Positions 24,662-36,798 of a stretch of DNA of 64,000 bases are shown piece by piece. Location: NCBI GenBank assembly GCA_022695795.1, contig MU404084.1:248001-312000 (forward strand). Reading direction: 5' to 3'. The notes beneath the pieces are model-generated. The model did not search any database and was not told where the DNA came from. It was given only the letters and a program-made list of their open reading frames with translations. The first letter of the stretch is position 1. Every line of letters begins with the position of its first letter. A program made the translations under genes and the position numbers. The DNA comes from Biscogniauxia marginata (Eukaryota; Ascomycota; Sordariomycetes; Xylariales; Xylariaceae).

Positions 24662-25544
24662 ATTTTACATGGTGTTTGTTGCAATGTGGATTGATACAAT
24701 TACAAGTTTACATATCGACTCGAGGATACAATTCAAGAAGAATGGAATTTATAGTTTTGGTGGTGCCAAAGGATCAATGTTGAGGTACAACATCTTATTT
24801 AGTGAATAGGTACCTACGTAGGCTCATGTATTATTCATAGCCCTGAAAATGGATCATAAAGAGACTCTGCCCAAGACTTTCTATGAACAGGATATCAAAT
24901 TAGTGCATCTTACATGATGGAGATATCATGATAGAGTACCATTGTGTGGCAAGGGATTCTTAATGTTTAGCAGTGATATAAGTGTGAGTATATATATAAT
25001 AGAGCTAGATGGTTTTCCCCCTTCAACATACCTACCTACCTAGGTCAGTATTTAACAATATACCTATATAAAACTCCTAAAACATCTAACGAGAATGTCG
25101 TCATCATGACTTATACACCAATTTTCGGTTAACAAGGTCACAATTTAACCACAAAACTATCATATGATTACCCCTTGACAATTACCTATGAAGACAAATA
25201 TTCATCACGAAGAATTGAGAAAACGTTGTCCCTTATAAAGGAGGCCATTATATAGACTCTAATATAAATATAGATTTAGATACTGTAAATATTTTCTCTT
25301 GTTTTCTTAGTTGTGCTTTCCTCCGACCTTCTCGAATACATACGGTTCGCCGTCAGATTTCTTCCAGACAGGGTGATTCTTGAGTTTCGTCTACCACTTG
25401 TCAGGGTAGACTAGGCTAGATTTTCGGGCTCATTTATAGAGGCGACCTAGTTTGGCACGGTAAAACACACAAGATCATACAGGATAGTAGAATTTCCTAG
25501 TGCCTAGGCCATCTGTAACTTGTCAATAATCCTCGCACTACGCT
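24662..25544. other. AT-rich intergenic region
   Basis: No coding signal. Contains a CCTACCTACCTAGG tetranucleotide run near 25031. Confidence 0.55.
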
Positions 25545-26185
25545 GTATGGTCAATATGAATATCCCGCTAAACCAGGGAGCTATTAGGCCGATCAAGTAC
25601 ATATCCTAGAAGACCCATTGTTGCGGCCGTCCGAGGACGCGGCCGTGTGCGCGGGTAATATCGATGTTATATTTAGGGCCCTCGGCGCGGTCGCCGCTAG
25701 CCAGGTCCGTATGAACAATCTCACCTTCAGGACCGACGATGCTGAAGATGGATTCGGCTACTACGAGACGATTCTATAGCGGCTCGGGTAGGGGCCTACA
25801 TGGGATGATACGAGCGGCGTGCACACCAACATGACGAATTTGGGGGTGGGGGGTTACGGATCCGGAGGTCCTAGAGTGCCGATACCCGGTGATTCTGCGA
25901 CGGTTCCGTCCGCGGGAGGGGAGTGGTGGCGCCGGGGTTCATCCCGGAGGTGACCGAGTTCAACTTACTCATTTAAGTGTCGGTCCTGAGCGAGAGGTGG
26001 TCCTTCGGTCCGTATGGGCTCCAGGGCGGCGGAGATGGAAAATGGGGAGAGAACGTCTGGGTCAAGAAAGGGGCTTGACGATCAACCTCAGCGGCAAGAA
26101 AACGGCCATGACGGAAGCTGGCGACAGGATCATCGTGAAGTTGCCCGGCACTGGTGGCTGGGGCACGCCGCACCAGGCGAATGGG
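25545..26185 (+). pseudogene. 5-oxoprolinase (hydantoinase B half) relic
   Basis: Translating all three forward frames gives consecutive pieces of the C-terminal half of fungal 5-oxoprolinase in the right order: [17 protein letters not shown] (about 25551-25605), [17 protein letters not shown] then [15 protein letters not shown] (about 25653-25773), GPTWDDTSGVHTNMTN (about 25792-25839), YPVILRRF followed by a GSGGAG stretch (about 25880-25930), ERWSFGPYGLQGG (about 26000-26035) and INLSGKKTAMTEAGDRIIVK followed by LPGTGGWGTP (about 26080-26170). The pieces lie in different frames, with in-frame TAG codons at 25777 and 25789. 5-Oxoprolinase opens 5-oxoproline to glutamate using ATP in the gamma-glutamyl cycle. 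The N-terminal half is not visible, so this is an old, truncated, multiply broken copy. Confidence 0.8.
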
Positions 26186-28290
26186 ATACAAGCAGGCGAG
26201 CGAAACAACCTAGCAAAATCTCCCTCGAATCCGTTCTTGAGCGTTGCGAACGGCGCTGTTGATATAATACCAGTCTACGGGGAAATCAGCTTAGGTTGAC
26301 GGCACACGGGGAATGATCTAGCGCATATATGTAGGGCATTGAGCTTATATAGCAGTAGCATCGTAAATATCGTAAGCCAATCTCATTCGAATTAGTTGAT
26401 TCAAATGGAAGGGTTGAGTCTGTAGTGGAGTTTTCAGAGGTTGAAAACAATGCTCGACTTATGTCGTAACTTGGCATCTGCTTCCCATCTACATTATGTA
26501 GATCAACCTAGGTAGTTTCATTTGATACATAAAGACGGATCTTCGTCCGTACCTGAAACATCAACAACTCCGGATCAACCTGTGCTTAACATATAGAAGT
26601 ACACCAAGGTGCTATGCATAATGAATTGAAACCGTGGTAGTGAGACTTACTTACATATTGGCGATATGTTGTCACACGACAGACTAGTGGGGGAGCTATA
26701 CACAAACCAGTATTCCGGGAGAGAGTTCTTCTATGGTTAAGTTGGTACCTGGATTGTAGTGTGCAATTGCAGTAACCTAAAGGTACCTAATTTACTCTAC
26801 ACCTGAGATCTTTGAAAAGGAAAAACGGGGACGTTGCTGGCGGTTGGTAGTATTAAGACTGTGGCGATGCAAAGCAAGCGCTTATACATAAAATACGAGC
26901 CTCAGAGGCGGAAAAGCACCAGAGCACATGTACCTACATACATAGGTAGTGCCCCTAATTCTCCACTGATAAAACAGAACACGCAGCTAACCTAAAAGCT
27001 GGTGGGTACCCAGGTCCGTGTCCCAAATATATTTTATAGGTAGGTACATTCTTACAGCTTCTTCTAATACAACCCCCCTACTGTCAGACAGCCCATCACA
27101 ACCTGCAGGAAAGATAAAGTAAAATTATTCAACGATGTGGCGTCCAGGAAGGAAGATTAATTATTCAGGGGTTTCGTTTTACAGCATACAAATTTAGGTA
27201 CATACTGTGTAATTCATATCAAGTTATTTTAAGTAAACATATCATACTCGGCTTTTATTAAGTATGCCAATTGACGTTGACACGAATAGAATAACAAAAG
27301 GTCCAGAACCATCCTGCGAAGGTAGTCTTTTTTTCGATTCACTGAGGTAGGTAGCTTCACATGCTACGAACAGCTGATTATTTGTCAATAGCACCGCATA
27401 GAGGTATGCTACTGGACGTGAATCGCAGACTCGGTAGTCCGGCCGTCCGGTGCCAAGTGGCACACACGGAGTATAGCGGGCATTGGCGCGTGTAGTGGGC
27501 ATTGGCAGTGACGACGCCAGGGTTCTGCCAAGGAGCAGATTCACAACTACCACCGTTACCCGCACCCCCGCCAGATCTAGGTACACGGACAGTTCAAAAT
27601 AGGCCTGGTGTCTGCTAGTCTATTCGCACTAGTGACGTATGTATATACCTAGGTATATATCTACATCATCACACTGTCCTTGGCCTGCATCTCACACACC
27701 CCCCGTTTCCGACCCTCCATCAAGATCTCTGAGCTCTCGTCCCAGACTGGGAATGCCCAGTTTCGCAACGCCAAACATGTCGCTCCACCGCATGTCCATA
27801 GGCTGAGGACGGGTTCGTATTTAAGGTGCAAAACAAGGTACAACTGTGTTGCAGACACGCCCTCTCTCTTGGTCTCTCTCTTGGTATGTATCGATTTTCC
27901 TGCTTGGGTGTTGGCACTGGCCGTTCATTCGCCATGCACCTGAGCTAGATCTTTTAATCCTCGTTCCTTTTCTTTGATGTTGGTAGATCAGGAGATCAGG
28001 AATTCTTTCTCTTCCTCCTCTCTCTCTCCTTCTCTTCATTCACCCCTTTAAACCCTTTCCCACAGTCGTTGTTCCTCCACCTCAGATCTTTCTCCCGACC
28101 ATCTTTTAAAAGTTAAGGGGCAACTCACTCGCTCCGGTTGCCTGACTAATTCGTCTACTCGTTTCTTGTAATTCGACTACGAGCTGGTCTTTGGTGTTGA
28201 CTTTCCTCCCTCGTTCTTTTTTGGGATCACAAACAGCCCTTGCTGCTAAATTCCAATTACTATCCGTTTCTCGATCGATATCATTTCATC
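26186..28290. other. Intergenic region and GH72 gene promoter
   Basis: No gene recognised. The right part (about 27950-28200) is strongly pyrimidine-rich on the coding strand, as in promoters and 5' untranslated regions of highly expressed fungal genes, and probably belongs to the glucanosyltransferase gene. Confidence 0.55.
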
Positions 28291-29818
28291 ATGCGCTCGC
28301 TTATCCTGGCAGCCGCCTTCGCGGCTGCGAATGTTGCCCACGCGAATCCCACTGCCACCGAAAAGGCGCCGGCCAAGCGAGCCGACGCCCTCCCTGCCGT
28401 CTCAGCCTCTGGCAATGGTATTTTGCAGACCTATGATATTCCGTTCGACGCGTTGTTTTGCTAACGCCTGGCTACAGCTTTCTTTGCCAATGGCGAAAGA
28501 TTCTATGTTCGCGGTATCGACTACCAGCCCGGTGGTTCCTCTGCAAACATCGACCCCCTCGCCGACACCAAGATTTGCGAGCGAGATATTGAGCGGTTCC
28601 AGACGCTAGGAGTCAATACCATCCGTGTCTACTCGGTCGACAACTCGGCCAACCACGATGAGTGCATGCAGGCCTTGAACGATGCTGGTATCTACCTGGT
28701 TCTCGATGTCAACAACCCTCTCTACTCGATCAACCGCGACGATCCCGCACCATCGTATAATGATGTCTACCTCCAGAGTATCTTTGCCACAATTGATGCC
28801 TTCGCCAATTACGATAACACTCTCGCCTTCTTCTCCGGCAATGAGGTCATCAACGACAAGCCCGATTCGGTCAAGTCTGCTCCTTATGTTAAGGCAACCA
28901 CTCGTGACATGAGACAGTACATTGGCTCTAGGGGCTACCGCAAGATTCCTGTTGGCTACTCCGCCGCTGATGTGAGCCAGAACCGTATGCAAACAGCCAA
29001 CTACTTTAACTGCGGTACCGACGACGAGCGCAGTGACTTTTTCGCATTTGTAAGTGCTCGCTATCGCTGCGACCATTTTCGTAGCTGACAATAACGTTGC
29101 TAGAATGACTATTCGTGGTGCGCGCCCTCCTCGTTCCAAGAGTCTGGTTGGGACCAAAAGGTGAGGAACTTCACCGGGTATGGGCTACCCATCTTCTTGT
29201 CCGAGTGGGGTTGCATAACAAACGAGCGTGACTTCGAGGAGTTGAGCGCATTGATGAGTGACCAAATGTCTGCTGTCTACTCAGGTGGTCTTCTGTACGA
29301 ATACAGTCGCGAAGGGAATGGCTACGGTATTGTCGAAGTCTCCGGCGACTCTGACGATGTTACCGAGGAGCCCGAGTTTGAGAAGCTGCAGTCCGCGCTT
29401 TCCCAGTACCCGGCCCCAACCGGCGACGGAGGCTTCACATCTACAACTAATTCTGTCGCTTGCCCTACCGTTGACGATGTTTGGGACATCGAGGAATGGG
29501 GCGCGAGCGCTCTTCCCGCCATTCCTGAGGGAGCCGTGAAGGTAAATATAGACGTTGTCGCACTTTGGCCATGACACGCTAACTGGAATATAGTATATGA
29601 CTGATGGTGCTGGTGATGGTCCGGGTCTTAATGGCGATGGCTCTCAGAATGCCGGCGGCACTTCGACTGGCACTGCTGCTCCCGGCTCCGGATCGGTAAC
29701 AGCTACGGCATCAGGGGAGGGTGCTGCTGGTCGACCAGCCCCACCAATGGACGCGAGCATTTTTGTGTTGACCGGCGTTGTTGGTCTCTTCACCCTTATT
29801 GGTACCTTGCTTTTGTGA
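28291..29818 (+). CDS. GPI-anchored beta-1,3-glucanosyltransferase, GH72
   Basis: Four exons (28291-28417, 28478-29049, 29104-29541, 29594-29818) with 52-60 nt introns encode 453 aa. The start ATG at 28291 gives a signal peptide (MRSLILAAAFAAANVAHA). The GH72 catalytic domain runs from about 43 to 340: VRGIDYQPGG, the acid/base glutamate in FFSGNEV (E165) and the nucleophile in PIFLSEWGC (E267). A Gly/Ser/Thr-rich segment and a hydrophobic tail (MDASIFVLTGVVGLFTLIG) form a GPI-anchor signal. No CBM43/X8 module is present, so it belongs to the GEL/GAS group without that domain. These enzymes cut and rejoin beta-1,3-glucan chains to lengthen them in the cell wall. Confidence 0.94.
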
Positions 29819-30567
29819 AAGAACTATGTCGTTCAGCCATTTCACATGATTTTGGGACAATAATAGACAGCAAACCTGTCGTAAAACAAATAGTAAAACA
29901 AATATTTGAGGTTGCATTGAGGTAGGAGGTAGTGGGGGCACAGGATCAATGTTTGACGACGATCCTCGATGAAATCTATACATCTCCACAATGACGGAAC
30001 TTCTGCGGCACGGGATCATTTACCTGCTTTTCACGGCGGGATTGGCGAAATGGTTAATTTTCACATCTTCTTGCAAGCTCTGCTAAAAGGGGAGTAAAAT
30101 GGTAAAGGAGAAAAATAAAGCGCATCATAAGATTTAATTCCAGGAGCTTGTATTTTAAGCCAGCAGGTCTTCGGATGGGTCATGTCGGTTGTTCACATAA
30201 TCAACGTATATATAAAATAGATGTATTCTATGTGCTCAATTCATTTATTTCATGGACACGGACATGATCAAGGGGAAAACGAGCGCGGCCTTCCACCAAA
30301 CATTATTTAAAGCTTAGGTATGGCTACTGCTGTTTTCGCAAACTAACAGAAGTTATCTTGAACAGTCTAGCCTTTTTTTAGTCAAGTATTATTTAGAGCC
30401 GCTGAAGAATTAACAATTCTAAAATTATGTTACGATATATGTCTACATATACCACGTGAACTACTTATACTGTTAACCCTAGGTGCTTAGAATGGGGGAT
30501 ATATAGATAAATGGTGTCCTTTCTCGCCATCTCCTCACCGACACCGCCATCCTCAACCGCCACCACC
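29819..30567. other. AT-rich intergenic region
   Basis: Convergent spacer between the GH72 and methyltransferase genes; AT-rich, nothing recognised. Confidence 0.6.
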
Positions 30568-32783
30568 CTACGCGTCTTCGGGCTTACGCCCATGTACGAC
30601 CTGAACAAGGAAATACGGCTTGATCTTCTTGTCGCGCAGTTCCCTCCGCGCCCGCGCCACGTACACTTGCACCTCCTCCGGCGACCACCCCAGTATCGTG
30701 GTGAAGAGGTAGAGTACAAAACCTGGAGATTTGGGGGTGCGGGGGAGAAAGGGGGGTTTGTCGTCAGCATCATAGGCACCGATATAGATATGATATTCTG
30801 TGTTGGGATAACTTAAAAAAAAAAAAAACCGGGGGGTCCGGGGGATGGGAGATTAGGGTAAAGGAGAGGAGAGAGGGGAGATAGCGAAAAATAAAAGGGG
30901 GGGGGGAGGTTTGGGAACATACCCTCCAACCCCTGCTCCGTAGCGAGCCGCGCGTAGAGCCCGACCTGCCGCAGGCGCTCATCGGCGGGCCACGGCGTGA
31001 GCGGGACCTTGTAGCTGCGCTCGACGACGTCGACGAAGCCGGCGGCGCGGACGGCGCGGGCGACGACGCCGTCCTCGACGACGCTCGTGCTGCGGCCGAT
31101 CTTGCGCCCGGCCTCGTGGAAGAGGGGGCCGAAGTCGTGCAGCGCCACTGGGTTGTAAAAACGGGAGTTAGAAAAATATTAATTACCCTTTCTAATAGAT
31201 AAATTTGGGTTGGGTTGGGGGGGGGGCCTTGGGTTCAATGCATGTCTGGGGGGAGCAAGATGCTCTCAGATCGTCCAGGTAAGGGAAATTTTAGCCTCCC
31301 CCCCCCCCCCTGAGACAATGACAGAATGGGAAATAATGATGAAACTCTTGAGAATACATACTCCCGGGGGCCACGGACCCGTCGTCGCTGTCGACGCGCG
31401 TCGCCGCCTCGACCGCCTCGAGGTACCCGCCCGCGGTGCAGGCCCGGAAGGCCTCGGCGTAGAGCGCCTCCCAGTCGACGATCGAGCCGAAGAGGTAGCG
31501 TATGTGGATGAAGTCGAAGCTCGAGGGCGCGAAGGTCCACTTTGGGAGGGGGGGGGATCAGTGGTTGTTATGTTTAGACAAAAACTTTTTATTCTTTTAT
31601 ATATATTTGCTCTTCTGAGGTGGAAGACGCGTGTCGAGGGCTATTGAATTACTCACCTCCTGCGTGCAGTCGTCCATCTCGAACCGTAGGTTCGCGGGGA
31701 CCCAGGCCGGCTGCGTGGGCGAGATGTCTGTGCCTATTACCTCGGACGAGGGGAAGGCGTCGGCGAAGTCGCTGTAAGGGGTCTGTCAGTTGATTTTAAT
31801 TTTCATTCCTTCATCCCTTCCCCTAGCCCCTTTTTTTTCCTTTCCCCCTTTTCTTTTCTTACTCCTGTAGTAACCACGTCATATCTGGAGAGTGATGAGT
31901 TACGTACATTGCCCAGACGCCTTACATTCGAGCAAAGACGCACGTGTTAGAGAGGCTATTTATTTCGACGCGAGCTGCTAGGTAGATAGTTACTCACCAG
32001 TGCCACATCCTATGTCGAGTACCTTCTTGGGGTTATCGCCGATCGGCGCGAGGAAGAGCTTGTCCTCGAGGAGCATCGTGAGCATGTGATGACTAGAGGC
32101 CATAAGTTAGTAACATTCGTGCTCCCCCTTACCGTATCTGTCCTACTATTTCCTATCTTGCCCGGCCAGCAGACAACCTTATGGGAAAAGGGGGACACCG
32201 CATTGTAGAAGACGAAGGAATTAAAAGAAGAACAGGGGGGGCTAACTTACGTGAGGTCCATTGACTCGCTCGCCTGGTCATCATTGGGGCCCCTTGAGCT
32301 TTTGTTAGCACATAATTACTGAGAAATATAGGAGTCCTCCTACCAGTATTCGGCGTTCCCCCGCAGGCTGTGGTACGTTCGCCCATGCAACGTGCGGTAT
32401 TCTAGGATGCTGGCTGATAGCGAGGCAGTCGAGCTAGCACTGAGCACACCGGGTTAGCACACAACAGGTATATGCAGCATGGGGAATCACGGCAAGGGGT
32501 GAAGCTGATTTAGGGGTTTTTTGAGATTCACTTACTTATCGTCACCCAGTGCTGAGTCCGCGTCGTCCTCGTCATCGCTAGGGACACCGCCTCCCTGCTA
32601 GATATATCTCAAGTATTAGCTTATACTACAACTTTCTCATAGCAATCCCTTGAAAAGTAAGCCGGGAAGTATGTGCATGGCTAAGTGGCCTACCGATTGT
32701 GGATCACTCGGAGCTGGCGGCGTTTGTCCTTCCCTCGCGCTACTGCCGGCCCCAGTCTGCCTCCGTGCTGGAGGGTCTCCCAT
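30568..32783 (-). CDS. LaeA-like SAM-dependent methyltransferase, ten exons
   Basis: Ten exons: 32783-32694, 32597-32536, 32439-32344, 32292-32251, 32092-31998, 31920-31908, 31771-31657, 31539-31362, 31147-30923, 30722-30568. All phases agree and yield 356 aa. Residues 56-100 contain [14 protein letters not shown] and [10 protein letters not shown], typical of LaeA-type methyltransferases. The SAM-binding motif I is [17 protein letters not shown] (121 onward), followed by EVIGTDISP, the motif II region NLRFEMDDC and [12 protein letters not shown]. The C-terminus ends KPEDA. LaeA relatives act in or near the nucleus, some with velvet proteins, on secondary metabolism and development; others act on small molecules. 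Exon 6 is a 13-nt micro-exon. Introns 7-9 carry long G, C or A homopolymers. Intron 1 can end at either of two tandem AGs (TAGCAG), adding or dropping one Gln. Confidence 0.87.
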
Positions 32784-34282
32784 AGTATCTTGCAAAGTGT
32801 GTCTGTGATACCGTTAGACAATCAACTTTAAATTCGGGTAACACGTGAGAAGGGTAGCCTGAAGTAAGCCTTTTCAGCCACGTGGGTCTAGCGGTTGGAC
32901 TAGGAGCCGTAAATTTGAAAGATCATTATGCTGACATCTAGTTTGTGAGAGCCGAGGGCCGTAGTAACCCACCCCACTGGATGTCGTACAAAAGAAGAAG
33001 AAGGAGATACGATAATTATGTTCTAACGGAATGTGGAAAGGCTAAAACGCAGTGTTCCGGATCTCGCTACTTAGAAGCGTACGTAATGTCAACAATCTTG
33101 GACCATACGTGTCTTAGCGAACTCTCGTAGTGATATCAGAAGTATGTAACGAGCCTGGGCTCGTAGCCCTAGAATGGAGGGTTGAGAGATGAAGATATGC
33201 GGTGCGTAGCGCCAAGGAAAAGGGGGGCAAAGAAAGGTAAAACAAGAAGGAAAGGAAAGGAACAGAAAAGGCATAGTTATGTAGCTGGAGAACCTCGGAA
33301 GCAGGTGGTTCGTTGGTAAATGGCCTGATGGGTTAAACTACATATGACTTGCATTATGCGTGCATATCTGTCTATCTAGCACGAAGACCAACGAGCCATC
33401 GCAACCACACGAACGAAGATCGCCCGCGAAGCTGTTATCAGCCAACGGGATTCGAGAAAAACATCATAGTTTAGTTGTCTACTCTCAGTCTTTTTAAAAC
33501 AGCCCCTGTCCCTCTGGCAAACATACTGGGTTAACAGCAACTCAAATGATTTCTTTTACCTGTACGTTGTAAAGAGAATCCCTATGTATCCATGTTACCT
33601 CAAGATTTGCCTAGACGTTGCTGTGCCGCGTTGGTGCGCACGTCGGGCATGTCGTCTTTGCGCAATACGGGGCGGTCTGCGGCGAACACGTGGGAATACT
33701 AAGACCTGATTATCCCTTGCTTTGCCACTGCCGGGACTCGGCTCTATCGGGTAGCTGGTTTGCTGGCCCCCTCCATGTCGCCTTTTTCTACACTCGGGAT
33801 TTGGCTCTCCTCAATGAGACATACAGATATATCCCGGGCTTGTCTGAGGGGATGAAAATGCCCGGTTATAGCTTCTAGTTGTGGCCTTCTATCAGAGATG
33901 GGAATGATCCTCCCAAGTTGATGCCCCCCTCCCCCCCGCAGTAATGTATCGATGATGCAAGCAGAATTGAGTTTATGTACCTTTAGCCATAATTGGGGTC
34001 GATAAATATGTAATAGGTTCCATGGCATGTTGGGGGCGAGGGGGAGCCTCAATTTGACAGGTCCGATACGTTCCTGCGGTCAGCAACATGCTGCCATTGA
34101 AGCTAGCCGATCGTCACCCTGCATATCGGAGGGGACTATACATATTGTCAAATGCAAGACAGGTAACCAGCGCAAGCCGGGTGGCAATCCTCGGCGCTTG
34201 AGTGAAGCAGCCAATCAGTATTTTCGTAGTAATTACATAGGGTCGTTTTGGAATATTCCCATCTCCCTAGTTTAGTTAGAAC
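32784..34282. other. Intergenic region
   Basis: Promoter of the LaeA-like gene at the left; beyond it no frame with a recognisable product. Confidence 0.5.
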
Positions 34283-34399
34283 TTAACAGTTTCTTCATAT
34301 ACCATGCGCACTCCGAATAGCCTTCGAAAATATAGTGCGCGAGATATATGTAGGATATCTAGTACTTAGATTTCATATATGAAACCCTTTCGTACCTAT
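34283..34399 (+). repeat. Dispersed direct repeat, copy A
   Basis: About 117 bp matching copy B at 37188-37300 at roughly 80% identity by eye, in the same orientation. Shared blocks include ACAGTTTCTTCAT, AGTACTT.GATTTC, and the end CGTACCTAT. The two copies bracket the SDR gene. Confidence 0.75.
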
Positions 34400-34869
34400 A
34401 GGTAATGATCATTTAACTAGATTCGAAGGCGGCCAATTGGTAATAGTCTGTACACAAAGGCGACAAGTAACCGAGGTATGCCAATCTCTATCATGGACTT
34501 TATGGTAGACAAACTCGAAGCGCCGTGTCTTGTTTTGCATATAAATAATGCACATCGGTATAGAAGCCTCCAAGACTAGAAATTTTAAGATCTATAAAAT
34601 GAAGTTCTCCATACCACACACGACCCATAAAATGGGCTATTCCCCGTAACTCTTACCCTATTAACATTAAGTATAACCGTTAGTTAAATCAAGTTATTTT
34701 CATAACCTTCATATTAAACTCATGGAGTTATTATAAGTGCGGCGAGGATATTGTGTGTTTCTAACTCGGCCTATTTTCCTTACACGTCTGAGTTATTTAT
34801 TAGCTGAGTTATGAACCAACAGCCCCTTACATCTCTGACATTAACCTTTCCAAAATCCGATAAACCGAC

Positions 34870-35136
34870 TTATAGCTTATTCCTCAAGGGGAATCTAACA
34901 GTAAAGTCGTGGCCTTCCTTGAAAGAAGATATCCCCAACACCGGTCTTCCTAGATCCGCCTCGGGCAACGGTAGGTTGCCAATTATTTCAATGTCAAATC
35001 TTCTCAACAGTATTGTTACAAAAATGATGGTCGCACGTGCTTCCACCACTTCCCTCATAGCTGAGATAGTATTTGTTGCTTCATCTTTCGTGTCCCATTG
35101 ATGACCCGCCCGCGACATGTAGTGAACGCTTTTCAT
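34870..35136 (-). pseudogene. Possible cytochrome P450 C-terminal fragment
   Basis: An 88-codon minus frame reads like the part of a P450 after the haem loop: MREVVEARATIIFVTILLR and RFDIEI (helix L and following strand), then a loop to GISSFKEGHDFTVRFPLR as in the last strand pair. The haem-binding cysteine loop (FxxGxRxCxG) should precede it, but nothing convincing is seen upstream (35137-35350). If the reading is right this is a truncated remnant. It could also be unrelated. Confidence 0.3.
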
Positions 35137-35587
35137 TGGTTAGCCTATTTGACGTTGTACAAGACTAATTATAACATGAATATATCACTTTTCTTATGAC
35201 ACAGTATATAAGTTTAAAGGCCGCACGCGTTATAGTGCATGAGGTATCTGGCAACTGCATAAATGCTTTTTATCGGGTTTGTTGAAATATGGGGCTATAC
35301 GACCCCTGGTTTCTTGTATCTATAGATGGGCTACGCCCATCTACCTAGACTCACCTTGAACTAATACACTTAGCCCTATCCTCATATCTTCGTCTCATCT
35401 CAACAGGGTTTACAGTAGCCCATTCCCTACTACGTACATCGAGATCCTATAACACCATCTGTAAAGGATCATATAATTATTGTCACTTTTTTTTGCCTCA
35501 AATTCGTCTCCAGTACTTCAGTTCTTCTTTTGTCTACTGCTGGGTCTTCAATCTTAGTGAGGCTATACTGATCTAACAGATGCCGAA

Positions 35588-36798
35588 ATATCTCCTAAAG
35601 GCACTATTCTCTTGACAGGCGCTAACGGTGGCCTCGGCCTTGCTGTGGTGCGCAAGATTGTATCTCGGCCGGAACTGGCTACCTACCACGGTCTATACGC
35701 CGTTCGCGACTCATTGTCATCTCAGAGGTTGCGATCCGCCCTGCGGGATGCTACTCTCGGGCCTCACCCCCACGACATTGTATCATTAGACCTAACGCGC
35801 CTAGACACCGTACGCGACGTAGCTACTACCATCAACGCGCGTGTCGCAGCTGACGAGATCCCACCAATCCGTGTGCTCATTCTGAACGCAGCGTACCTCG
35901 AGTTTAAGGAACAGACATGGACCGCCGAAGGCTTCGACACGAGCTTTGCGGCAACCTACCCGGGCCACTGGCTATTAACTTTGATGTTACTGCAGAGCAT
36001 TGATAGGAATTACGGACGGATTCTCGTTATTGGGAGTTCTGCCCACAAGTGAGTATTTTGTTGCGGGACGAGTCGTCCTGGGCGCCTTACTTATTCAGTA
36101 TTTGGAAAAAGACGCTGATACAGATGGTATTGCCTAGTACACAAGACACGCGTAACAATGCGGGCGCACTATGCCAAGAAGAAATGGCAGACCATATTCC
36201 ACGACAGCACCGAACCTATCGCTAAGGGCACATGGAGTTCGACTAGGGAAGACCCTTCATTTCGCGGTGGCTACCGACGATATGGTGCGGCTCAGCTGTG
36301 TCAAGTAATGATGATGTACGCTTTCCTGTGTCTTTCTCCTCCGCCTAACCCTATGATGCAAAGTATTAAACCTTACGTATAATTTTGGGTAGACCGGAGC
36401 TGCAGCACCGGATTGACGCAGACCCTGTCCTAAAGGGTATCTCCGTACTTGGTATCGACCCGGGCTCGACCCCTACTTACCTCATTCGCCGCGGTGACTG
36501 GAGGATAGTCGGGTTCTGGACGTTGATTATGCCCTGGCTGGTGGTGATTCTGACGTGGCTCTGGCCAAACGGGGCCAACCGTACGGTCACAAAGTCCTCA
36601 GCAGACATCGTAGCGGCCGCGTTTGACTCGAACCCAACCCTGGGCGAGCGGCCGAAAGGGCTGTACCTGAATGGCGAGGAGCGGATGGAGATGGCCGCCG
36701 AGGCAAGGGATCCTAGGAAGCGAGATATCGTATGGAAGGATACTCTGAAGTACACCCGGCTGGATGAAAAAGAGATCATTCTCGCCAACTGGGCGTAA
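35588..36798 (+). pseudogene. Short-chain dehydrogenase gene, probably non-functional
   Basis: Exons 35588-36048, 36124-36315 and 36393-36798 (introns of 75 and 77 nt, good splice sites) form an open frame of 352 codons. The Rossmann motif TGANGGLG lies at residues 10-17, NAA at about 98, GSSAH and RRYGAAQLCQVMM follow, then a family-typical PELQHRIDADP...GIDPGSTPT part. Relatives usually begin M-x-PKGTILLTGANGG; here that position is ATA (35588-35590), not ATG, and no in-frame ATG or clear upstream exon is present. The catalytic YxxxK reads YGAAQ: the lysine is glutamine (CAG at 36293-36295). The rest is free of stops. Either it initiates at an unusual codon as a catalytically altered protein or it has only recently died. 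Confidence 0.75.

Noticed and set aside
30465..31648. Several 100-145 codon frames on both strands in the methyltransferase region
   Set aside because: They combine intron sequence with off-frame exon sequence; the spliced minus-strand model explains the region.
33618..34052. Overlapping plus and minus frames of 86 and 102 codons
   Set aside because: No recognisable motif in either direction; left as intergenic.
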